Shown piece by piece: positions 14,101 through 26,100 of a DNA stretch of 64,000 nucleotides. Source of the stretch: Cyanoderma ruficeps. Its lineage: Eukaryota; Chordata; Aves; Passeriformes; Timaliidae. The stretch spans positions 10,365,646 through 10,429,645 of the forward strand of contig VZDJ01000090.1 in NCBI GenBank assembly GCA_008694505.1, read 5' to 3'. The notes under the pieces were generated by a model. That model was given only the letters and a program-made list of their open reading frames with translations. It was not told where the DNA came from and did no database searches. A program made the position numbers and the translations under genes. The first letter of the stretch is position 1; every line of letters begins with the position of its first letter.

Positions 14101-17100
14101 GTTTTCCTCCACCCTTGTTCTCCGCGACCGTTTTGGAGCAGGTTGGGGTAACCTGCAGTGAAAGGAATGCCTGTGGTTTCCTTCTTTTTAAGAACAAGAT
14201 GCCATCTTGCATGTGATACAGAGTCTGTGCAAAGTGTGAATCAGAAGTGAAAAATCTCTCAGTGCAGCTTGAAGGAAGGCTGGGAGGAAGAAACAGGGAG
14301 AAGTGGGATGTTGAGGACATTTTATTAGAGCAGGAAATGAGATGTACAAAATGACACTATCTGTGCATCTGTTCCCTCTGGTAATTATTTTAATGCTTTG
14401 ATCAGGTTCAGTCTGGCAAAGGTTAGAAGTCCTGGAGATGAGAAGTTTCTCCCAGGTCAAGAATGTCTGGGGAGCAGTAGAGTAGAAGAAACAAGCTCAA
14501 ATTAGTGCTCTGCCCAGTAAAGGCAACAGCATTAAGTTTTTTAAGAGGAGTAGGGATTGATAGGAAAAGCATAGTTGTTCCAACCATAAGATCTCCACTG
14601 AGTTACTGAGCACCAGCAATCTGTCCTCTACACACAAAACTGTGGAGAACTGGGCTTCACACCTTTCACACCTCCCACAGCAAGTGCTTCTTGTACCACC
14701 AGGTGTGCAAGCTGTGCCCAGCCCCCAGCATGTGGCTTTTGAGTCAGCAGGAAGGCTCATCCTGAGTGTCTGACAGCACCTGTGTTATGGGGGCTGAGCT
14801 GGGATAGCCCCTCTTGGAAGGGCACTGCCGTTCCAGCATGGTGCTCCTGGGGTCCATGGCTCAGTGGCTCCAAACTCAGAGCTAAGCGGTATAAGGCAGC
14901 TGGTTGAACTGCAGAAAATATGGGAAACAAGTCTAAATTTTGGTTATTCCTTTAAGAATCCCACCAGTGCAGTGGCCTAAAATAACCAAATGAGTGCTCA
15001 GACGTGCAAGCAGCAACCTTACATATTAACACCTCTGCAGAATCTCAGACCTTCAGAGATGGGTCACTCAAAAGCAGCAAGATGCTTTCCTGGTATAGTC
15101 CAGACTACTGTTGAGGAGGCACAGACACCTTAAGCAGACTGTAGAGAAACATGATAAAAGTCAGTAATAAACATTATATCAGTGAAAACAGTGGCACAAC
15201 CTACTAAAAATGCAGAATATAGACATTAAAAATACATTCTTTGTGGCCCTTTGGGTTGCTGTATTCCCATAGTACACTGATAAGACATCATGCTCAATGT
15301 TTAATAAATATGGTGGAAATATAGATCACAGGAGTCATTGTTGCTGCTCAGTTTTATGGCAGGGGAGAAACAAGTTTGTTTGTAATGTAAGCAAATTGTC
15401 ACATTGGTGTATTTCCCCTTTGCATTTAGGTTGCTACACTTGGATTTAGTGTTTCCAGGGGAGTGTGGGTAGCAGATTCCTGAAAGCAAATGCTGCTGTT
15501 GCTATTGCAGTGTTTCAGGATCTCAGACAAACAGCAGCAGGAGCAGCAGGGCAAGCTGCACGTGCTGTAGGCCTGCATGTGCTGTGGGGCTGTGTGCTTA
15601 CTAACAACAGGTGCAGTCAGTAGCTAAATCTCACGTGCTTTCACCAATAAAAGCTGTTGATTTACTTGTTTAGGTAATGAATAAGAAAAAGCCCCACATT
15701 TATTTTTGAATCTTTTAAATAAACTGAAATTTTGAGGGGAAAAAAGTTGTTACGGGAAAAAATTCCATCCTGTTGCTTTGTCTAAAATCTTACATAGTCT
15801 CTCTTTTTTTCTATTTCTTGCAAACCATGTTGCATACTTTATTTTACACTAACAATATCTCATTCTCCTAGGAGTTACACTTGTAAATCTTTTACACTCA
15901 AATGTGACAGTTAATGAATGTATCATATTTGATATAATTACTTTACATAATAATGCTTGATTAACATATTTCTAGCTAATAAGAATACCACGGCTAAGAT
16001 CTGTGTTAATTCAAATAAGGCTTTTGGTTTCGAGCAGTCCTTTCTTTGTATTTTATTTTCAGATATAATGACTATCTTGCACTACTTCTCAAAAGCACCC
16101 CTAAAATGTATGTTTAGAAACATAATTTGAGAAATTTTAAGCTTGTGCTACCCTTATTTACTTATTTTCATGCTGTTATGATTGGAGATTATTTTTCTAA
16201 GTATTCCTCTCATCAACTGTGTCTTCAAAATTTTTTTTAACCTTCTAAGTAATCTTACTCAGAATTATAGCACAGGTTACAGATCGAGCAGTGTCGATAA
16301 TGTCACCAATGCAAGATAGTTATGTGTGTAGTCCAGTATAATCCGGTGAGTATTCTGTTGCATAAAAACTATTCTAAGAAGTTCAGGATCGTAAAAGGAG
16401 AAAGAAAACCCTGGTATTTTTGTGGTCTTTTTTCTAAGACAGTTTTCAAAAGCATTAAAATGGGCACTAAACTATGTTTTCCTCTATAAATATGATTTAA
16501 TCTTTCCAGGACTGTGAAACATTAACTGGTCCTTCTTCTCTTAAATTATCTGTTTTGCTCACTGTTGTTTTTAGCTTGAGAGAAGCCCCTTTGAGGTCTT
16601 ACTCTGCACACTCCTTGTTTCAGGTCTCCTCCAGTACTTGCCAGTCTGATGCATCTAATCCTACAGAAGCCTGTCAGAAGTCATCATTGTTTCAGTTTGC
16701 AGAGGTGAGTTTCAAAAAGCAGTTTTTTCTAAGTGCTTCCTTTTAAGAAGCATCTGATGTCCAGCTGAAAAGAAATCAGATGTCTTTAACTAAAATTGAT
16801 GCTGTTATTTGTTCCCTCATTTTTGGGTTTATGCTGTTGAATTGTTTATCAGGTTGGTCAGACTTAAAGTGCAAGAGAAAGTGTTAAGGACCATGGTGGA
16901 AACTCAAGTGCAATAATGGAGCTGTGGTTTAAGCTGTAATTTGGAGATATGTCATTCCTGCACTTAGTTTTAAACTAGAGCCTTATTAACTAAGGTTTTA
17001 AGATGTATTTGGGTGTCACATTATGTTTCTAATCTGGTGTGGCTGCATTCATCATCAGCTCCATTAAAAATAATTGTAGTTCTTAAATTTCCAAAATTTT

Positions 17101-20100
17101 CTTGTAGAACCACCAAACAGCTCTATGCAAGTGTGCTTTAATTGCGCAATGTACAATATTTTTGTCAACATACTCCAGATACTGCTAGAAGTGCAACTAT
17201 GGTGTGTGTATTGTTCTTTTTCTTTGAAGAAAGAAAGCAGTTCCATCCAAATCTTAATGGGTTCCATTTATGTAAATAATATGACAAAAATGAGATTGCA
17301 AGGAACTCCGGCCCTCTGCAAGCTTCACTTGTTTCTTGGTATTGTTCCAACTTTTGAAATACACAACACAAAAATATTTAGTTGTATAGGTACTGATTTT
17401 ACAGGACACCGGGTAGTTTTTAAGTAAGTGTATATGGAAAGAAATTTAGTTGTAGTAGGGGCTTTTTATGACCTGTATTCACACCAGCTGTTAATCTGAC
17501 CTGTGTGTCTTTAATATTCATTGCCTTTACACCTTCATCCTCTTCCTCAAAAGATCATCACCTGTGGAGCAGATACATTGCAATCATAGCACACAGAGAA
17601 TGGGACTTTTTTCAGTTGGATATTTTATCATCAGCGCACAAGCCCTTGAGTTCCAACTTAAGATCCAAGTGTTTCAAATGTATTGGAATTAAATTGAAGC
17701 ACAGATCCTTTATTAATGGTTAAAGGTAATGGCCAGAGTGAAGTAGATAACCTGTAATTAGGCTCTTAAACAGCCTGCTGGCTTTCCTTGTTAGGAAGAG
17801 GAAATGCCTAGTGTGCCAGCAATGAAAAGCAATACTTAGGGGCTTCTTAGAATTGGTTAATTCCAGTATCACTTATGACACTTCAGTGGTAATTATTCAA
17901 CATCCATCTTCCCATATTTCTGGGATGCTTCTGTGTGTTTATACTGTCAGTAGAGCAATGTCTTTTATTGAATTTCTCTTCTGAATCTTCTAAAGTGTAA
18001 GACAAATACCAGCTCACCTAATTGTTTCAGTTCATTTTACAGTGCTGGAGGAGGGAAGTGCCAGACTCCTGTGATAATAGGCAGGAATTGTGTGCTGTTA
18101 GATGTGCCCTGGCTAAGGGCTTCTGACCTCTGGCTTTTCCTTACCTGTTGAAGAAAAATTTCAGCAGGTGCCAGGAAGCAAGCTCACCTGCACTGCTAAA
18201 GCATTGTTTAGAAGTAGCTTACTGATGATCAATAAATGCAAATTAGCTAGTCTTTATTTTTCAAGGATGTTAAACAGCTTGTGGAGGGGGTGCACCTAAC
18301 CAGTGCATGGTAGGTATGTGTGTCAGTGGCAAAACAAGTGGTAATTGTAGTGAAGTCTGACATTAATCAGAGGTGTCATTTGCAACAAAACTAATGGACA
18401 CAAGTTAAACGATATGAAATGCAGTTACCTTAGTGTGTTGGATAGATCTGGTATCTCAAAATACCTACACACATAGTGTTCCTGTCCACACTTACCTGCC
18501 GTGCTAAGTAGCAGTTTGTGCTCTGTCATCACCACCATTCTGCAATTTCAGGTCTTCCACTGAACTGTGAAATACAATAGTGTTAAGTATTTGTTGCTGA
18601 CCCTTCTTTGACATATCAGCAGGCAAATACAAGCCCTTCAAAAAAAGCCTGTTTTGTTTATCCTAGAAAAGATTTTCCTTCTGAAAAATAATTCAAGATT
18701 ACCATTTCATAGATCACCTGTTTATGTGTTTCCTGGAAAGCAGATACTGTTTGTTCTAAGGGTGTGTTGGGACTCGTTTGCATTTTCTGGAGTACCAAGA
18801 GTCTGTTTATGACAGATTATAAATTTAGCATGTTGAAGTGTGATACTGAAACTGAAGCGTTAGGTAATACAAGCATAATTGTTTTCCTGACAGATCTCTT
18901 CCAGCACGTCACAGCCTGGAGTCCTGGGGGCAGTGAAACAAACGGAGGAGTCTGCATTGTTTCAGTTTGCTGAGGTATAATGGCTGAATGTGGTGGGGGA
19001 GGTTTCAGTTTGCTGAGGTATAATGGCTGAATGTGGTGGGGGAGGATGGGAGGATGCAAGGAACCGGTAAGAGTTGTCATGGAATGGCTAAGCACCCTGT
19101 CTTATCAGGGATTCCCATCAGGAGATGTATATCTTCGTGACAGTATTGTGTTGAGAAAACCAGTGATAGGGTGAGGTGTTGGCCAGTTCTACTGGCTGAG
19201 AGATACTGGGCTTATGAACATTACCTAGCCTTCCATACCCAAAGGATCACTGCAGACTTACTTATCCAAATGGCCTTTTAATTTACATTTAGGAAAACAG
19301 CAATTAAAAGACATTCTGAAATGACACGGTGCAGTGCCTGTGGGAAGAGGCTGTGGCAGGGTGGAATGGTGACTGCCCTAGAGGCAGGAGTCATTTGAAG
19401 AATCCTTGCAGGTCAAAGGAAGCTTATCACAACAGCCACAAGGATATTTAACAGCATTGTTAGGTGGTGACTTATCAAACCTATCAGTTTCCCATAAGTA
19501 GCCTTTCTGCCTTCCTCCACATATTGAAGATTTGGAGTTCGTGAAGTGCTGCTTTTAGGAATTTCTTCTCCCGTGTGTTGAATGTGCCTCTGTGAATTGA
19601 CTTTCTACACATATACTCTTCTTGCCCATTTGGGGGTGTCTGATACTGCTTGCAGAATCAGTTAAGCCACAGGTGCATTTTGTGTGTGTCTGAAAAGGCT
19701 GGGATTGGAGCTGGTACTATTGCAGAGAAGCATAAATGAATTAAAAGATATTCTTTTATTCTGTGTATTTACAGAGGTTTGGCTACATACCACAGACTTC
19801 CTTCTGTGAAATCTTGAGCTTATTGTCTGTGTGTTTTTAGCTTGGCTAGAATGGGCCTTTGTGTTTTTCTTAGCAGGCCAAGGAATAGAGTTAATAGTTG
19901 TAATCATGAAGGTGCTTTTATATGTACCACATTTTTGAAAGTTAGAAGTCAATTTGCAAAGCTCTTTTGACAAAATTAGTAGAATTGAGCAGGGTGAAAC
20001 TATGTGTTGAAGCCAGACTTTTAAACCAAGTTAAAAAATACAAACTGGAGAACATGTCTTGTTAATTTTATTGCAAAATACTGGACTAATACTGCGAATG

Positions 20101-23100
20101 AATCTGCTAACTTACTTGCAAAAATCTCAGTCATTCTGGATATCTGCAGAGTTAAACAGAATATGTATTGCATTTAGTACATTCTTAAATTGTCGCATAA
20201 AACCTGGCTTAGCCCTACTCTCAGAATTTCACAGAACCTAAAATCATTTCCTCTCCTAATTAAACAAACAAAATGACAAACCTGAAAACTGTCATACGGA
20301 TGTGATAGTGCGTTGAGTTGCATTCCACTATGCTGAGTGAGCTTCCTTGGCACATTGGAGTGCACATATGAATCATCAAATGTTAGGTAGAAGTGGTGCT
20401 TAGAAAGTTAATTAGGATTTACTGAGGACAGTTGTAGAGTCAGGGTTAATCTCTTTTTCTTGTAAAAATATTTAAATGTGTATGCAGTCTGGAGGGATTG
20501 GTTTTGTTCTGTGCCTGGAAATAGGAGACAGGAATCTGGAAAGGAGGAAAAAACACAAAATTTTAAAAATCCACCCTACTAGCAATTGTTATTCTTCCTG
20601 TGAAACCTTAATGACAGTGATGAACATAATTTTTTATCTACAGCAGTAGAGAAATCGTGTTTTCCTAAGCTTGTAACCTGATGATTTGATTTAGGTTGCT
20701 CCTGGGGAAAGTATTGGGCATGTTACAGAACCTCTTTAAGCTTTCTCCTCTGCTATTAAAGCTGCTTGTGCTCTTTCAGCTATAAGGGCTTTCATTTGCA
20801 CAGGCTGTCTTTGTCAAATTTGGCAAAAGTCCTGTTCCTTAACTGTGCCACTTCTTACTGCATCTTGTCTGTATGAACGCATTACTGCATTTAGTGAGCT
20901 AAATTATGGCAGGCAATTTGCAGTGGGCTGCTGTCAGCAATGCACAGTGCTACAAAAGAAAGAAGAGAGGGAGAGAAAGTAGTTATTTAACCAGTAGCCA
21001 AGTAGACCTGTGAAGAAATGTGAAGTGTGCTCTGGTCTGATGTGCCTGGAGACTTCTGGCAGTCATCCCAGCTCAGTTTTGGTTCTGGCTGGGTGTTCCT
21101 CATATGTTGCCTTTCTCTTCACCGCCTTTGCAGCAGGGTGAGTAAGAGTGCCTCTTTGTGAAGACAGCGATCCCATTGAGTAGGTTTGTCATTTAAAACA
21201 GACACCTTTACCCCAGGAGTACAAGTGCCCTGTCACTCAGAAACAGCTCGTTATGTCTAGAGTAGCATGGGATTCTTTTTGTCTTTACAGCCTCAGTTAG
21301 TCTTTCATCTGGTTGTCTAGCCCAAGTGCTATAGTTGTCAATTAAAGCTGTTCAGGATACGGCTAATGAGGCCTGCCCAGTGACTTGCCACAACAAATGA
21401 TGAAAATCCTGGGAGCAAGACTTTGTTTGGTCCTGTGGGTGCGCAGCCAAGTGCCTTGGAGGTCTTCAAAGACTGATGTGGTATCCTCATATAAGAGCTT
21501 TTTGAAGTTTGGACTGTTGTCAGGTTAAGCTTTTGGCTTTGTCATGCTGCTCTGACCTTGCAAGTAGTTTGCACTGCTTTTGTCCTTCTCATTTGAACCT
21601 TTATGGAAGGGCTGTGATTTCTGAGCAGTGGGCCTGTTCCTTAGGGCAGTGGCTGTTTGCAGGCTGCTCACAGGGCCTGGTCACTGTTCCCTTCCTTGCC
21701 ATGGGAGGGAAGCAGAACAGATGGGACCCCTTGCTCTCTTGGTCTTACTGCATCTGTGTTTGGCAAATGTGAACAGATGGTGGTGATTGCTTCCTTGAGA
21801 GGAAAGATGAGTACCTCTTGGATTTACTTTCCTAAACTCTTCTTCATTATTAAAGAAAAGGCTTCTGCAGTATGGAAGCAAAAGAATTGCTGTTTCAACT
21901 ATCTTAAAAATAAAACGGATCCACAACCACCAAACTTTTTGCTTTCAGCAGCTTTTCTAAATTTTTTTTCCAGGTGATTTAATTAAAAAAAAACCAAAAC
22001 AGTCGCATGCAGCATGCAACAAGGTGGAATTTTTTTTCCTAGTCCAGCATGTTCCTATCATTTAAGAAGAAAAAAGCATGCCTGAGGATGATTTTTGTTC
22101 CTGCTGCATTCTCAATACTTACTTTGAGGTTTGCTCTCTGTTTATTTCTGTGCCAAGCAGGAAGTTTGAATCCAAAACTTCTGGTCAAAATGCCCTCACT
22201 AGTTTTTACACTCCCTTGAAATTGGGAGTGTAAAAAACCAGTGAGTATTTTTTCTTCCAGCTTTCCCATATGTAAAGCTGTAGTCTTCTCAGGTAAAGAC
22301 AAATGTATTTGCTGTTTGCCCACAAACTGAAATTATTAAATATTTGTGTTGAAACAAAATGCCTATTCTCGGAGGGAGAAGTAGTACCGTGCTTCTTTTG
22401 CAAACTAGAATGTAATATAGTAGCTAAAATCCCATCCGTATTGTAATAAAAGATAGTAACTTGATCCTAATGATCCTCCAGTTAAATCTCCACGTAAGTA
22501 AAGGACTGTTTGTGGTTGTAGTACTGGCAGTTCTGATTTTTCTAGTTAAGGCTGGAAAATGTTCGTAAGACAGGGAATGGGATCTGTAATCTCACTGAGA
22601 GCTGATGATCAGCCATTCTTTTCCTTCTGATGTTTGGCCAGTAACTTCATCAGAATGAGTTACACACTTGTGTCGCTTGCTGTTTGTTTTCTTACCTCTT
22701 AAAAGATTTTTTTTTCTGATACGGAGTGTCTGTTTCCTCTCTTTCTTTTAGTACTATAAAGATCTCATATTTTGTTAGGATCAACTATTGTCTTGTCAGA
22801 ATTTCTTTACTCTTTCCTTACTTTCTGCATCAGCAGGGAAGATACGCCTGTATGTTCTCAAGTTATAATTTAGTGTGTGTGGGTGTTGTTCTATCCTTTT
22901 TCTGCCATTCATATCGTGCTGAAAAAAAAATCATTGAGATGAGCATTTGTTACAATAGAAAAGAAGTTGTGACCATTTTCCTGCAAAGTGCCGTGTACAA
23001 GATCACTTAGTCAACTGGGGTCCTGAGCAGGTTCACTGAACTGTTCTCAGAGCAAAACTAGGATGTTAAAATATTTCAGTTTAATATTAAAAATTACTAT

Positions 23101-26100
23101 TAGTGCACATTTGAGTATTATTTACTGTATTTTAAATAGCTGTAAGTGAAATGGGATGTCCTGGATTTTGCTGGAGCAGGATGCGGTGGGGAGTGTAATA
23201 ATAAATCCTTTGACAGGTAATTGAAAGATAAATTCTTCAAATAACCTAGTTCAAAAGAAAGAATTAATTACAAGGAGAAAGGCAAACATGATAATTTTTG
23301 CATTTGGACCATCATAGAACCATAGAATGGTTTGAATTGGGAGGGACCTTAAGGCTCATCTCATCCCAAGCCCCCTGCGGCATGCAGGGACACCTTCCTC
23401 AAAGCCCCATCCAACCTGGCCCTGAACACCAACCTCCCTGGGCCACCTATTCCAGTGCCTCACCACCCTCTGAGTTAAGAATTTTTCATAACACTGCCAT
23501 AAACCTTCCCTCTTTCAGCTTGTGGTGAGGGAGATACCACAGAAACATTGATGATTTTGTCCCAAGGCTTTCAAAGGCTTCCAGGTCAAAATATTATCAT
23601 GGAGTGCTATGCTGAAAAAGGTCACATATCAGAAATAATAATTCTTGCATTTCTGAATTAATAATGCTGCACTGGAAAGCAGGTTTGTAAAAATTTGGAT
23701 GTAAAAGCAATTTCCTAAAGTGGTAATGGTAGTTATTGACTAATCACAGGTGCTGGCACACCAACAGCTCTTTGGAAGACTAGATTTGATCTCCAGACAT
23801 AGGTCTTATTTCCTTTTTCTTAACTAAAGAAAGTGAGACAGGAACTGCCTGTGAGGACAGATAGTCCTCTTCTATGTCTAAATAATGGGAAATACTGCCC
23901 AGACCTTCTGGGAGAGTTTTATTTAACCTTAACAACTAATAGTGCGTATTTTAAAGCAAGAGGTATGATTTGTTCACTTGGTCACATAAAACAGACGTAA
24001 AACACACAGCATGACAGAATATTAGCTGTGGACAGTGCAAACATAGAGTATCCATGAGTGTAATCCAAGGAAGAGATGCTGTGTTTGCTTGTATTCTCCT
24101 GTTTTCTACATATCTGTTAAATATTTCTTGGGTGGGATTGCCTGTCTGAAGTAGGGCCTTTTGCCAGAAATAACTAAAAGTAACTGATTTAACTAATCTC
24201 TTATTTTCCATTCTTTTTCTCCCTTCCTTTCTGTCTTTCCTGTATGCCACTGAAATATTTTCTCCTCTGTTCATTTGTAACCTAGATCTCATCAAATACT
24301 TCCCAGTTGCCAAGTCCTGAGCCAGTAAAGCACTGTGGGAAGTCGGCACTCTTCCAGTTGGCAGAGGTAAAGTTATACCCAGTAGTGTCAGAAGGGGAAG
24401 ATGTGTGTAACTTTTCCACAAAAAAAGTATGAATTGTTTTAAGGTTTGCTCTAGTATCAAATTTGATATTTCCAGAAACATAGGTTAGTAAATAATTACA
24501 TATCAAGAGAGGTAGGCAGTGGCTATGGTCCCATGGACCTAGTCTTTTAAACACTTGTGAATGTGTGTATTTTCTTAGAGACCAGCACAGAAAGTTACAC
24601 TTCTTTTTAGGAAAATCAGCTTTATAACTGTAATAAAAACGATGCTGAGGAGAACAGTAAAGACAGGAGATAACAGTATGCTTCTTAATGAGGAGCTGGA
24701 TACCAGGATTAAAAAAGTAAAGCTTTAGTTGTAATGACTGGAAGGTGCATCGCTTAATTGGTGACTGAGAATAGAAAAAGAAAAGTAGACTTTGAGGTCA
24801 TCAGGAATCTGTATGAAGAGTTGAAAGTTGATGCAGTGTATTAAATTCTGAAATTGGCAGCTGTCAGCAGTAATCAAAAATGTAGAGTCAGGTTTCCTCA
24901 AAGTCCTAGAAAATCTCTGTAAGTCTTAAATATAACCTTGTAAAGACCTCCTCTTTGATATGGATGATTCACTCAAAAATCTCTGAGGTTTGATGTGCAA
25001 ATACTATTCTTTGTGATGCTTGAAAGATGAAGATACATGCTGTATTCTAGACAAATAAGGGAGTATGCTAGCACATTACTTGTACAGTTTTTGTTGCTTT
25101 TTTGTTGTGATGTTTTAGTTTTTTATTTCAAATTCACATCCTATTTCAGTAAGGAAAATGATTCTCTGGATCCTGTCTAGTTGCAGCCAGTCCTGTATTG
25201 CTGGTGAGGTCAGTCCCTCTCAGGAAAAAGGCAGAGGAAGCATTGAAATGAAAGAATTTCTTGTCTTGTTCTGTGGATAGTCTTGCAAGATACAGGAGCT
25301 TACATGAGTGGAAGAAAATCTGCCTTACTGTACAGGCAGTCTCTGGCAGTAGTAGAGTTTGTGGCTATGTGTTCTATTGCCAGCAGTGCCTGTGCAAGGC
25401 TGATTACACCTAACTGTGATCAGTGATCCATAAGGGTATTCGGCTGTTGCAGCTCTGGGACAGCAGAAGAAGGGCTGGTGGTATTTACTCAGGTGCACCA
25501 GGAGTTTTTAATGTCCTCTAACAGGGCAGCAGGAGGCTGAATAGTGCTGTTCTGGAGTGAGACTTATTGCTGAGTGCAGCCTGAGTTTGAGAAGACAGCA
25601 TTAGAAGTTGTGATGTGTCTGTGAAGCTTGTGAAATCCTAATTTAGTAGAAGGACAGATGCTTGTCCACAGGAGTGCACAGTTTGTACTGCAGGTGGCAG
25701 AAAAAGTGAAGCTAAGTCTGGCAGCATTGTATGTTGGACGAGTTTCCGTGGTCTCTCAGTGATTGCTCAGATGGATTCCTGCAAGCCTAATTTAATACAC
25801 AAAATGGACGTTAAAGGCTCTGGTTCAGACAGGAAAAAACACAGCAGATGTGCTAGGCACATCTTCCATGTCTCTAGCTCCTGTAGGACATCAGTGCTAT
25901 TGATTTTTTTCTTCCTTTGTTTTTTCCCCAGTTTTGGAGATCTCTAGTGTTGGATCATAGTTGGATAAATGATACGTGAGAGATTCAGCTTAAGTTTTCA
26001 GATACCAGTTCAGGACTTGGTTTGGAACATCCCGAATAAATTGTGTTCATAATCACCTCGGGGGTGTCTTATGTTTGCAAGTGGATTTGGCAGTCAGCTG

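Noticed and set aside
13875..14320. 113- and 105-codon overlapping open frames in the CpG-rich patch
   Set aside because: High GC makes stops rare; neither protein looks like a known family and the two overlap on opposite strands.
23951..24481. 176-codon open frame on the minus strand
   Set aside because: It overlaps the confirmed BBX repeat exon 3 on the other strand, has no recognised domain, and has no splice or promoter context.
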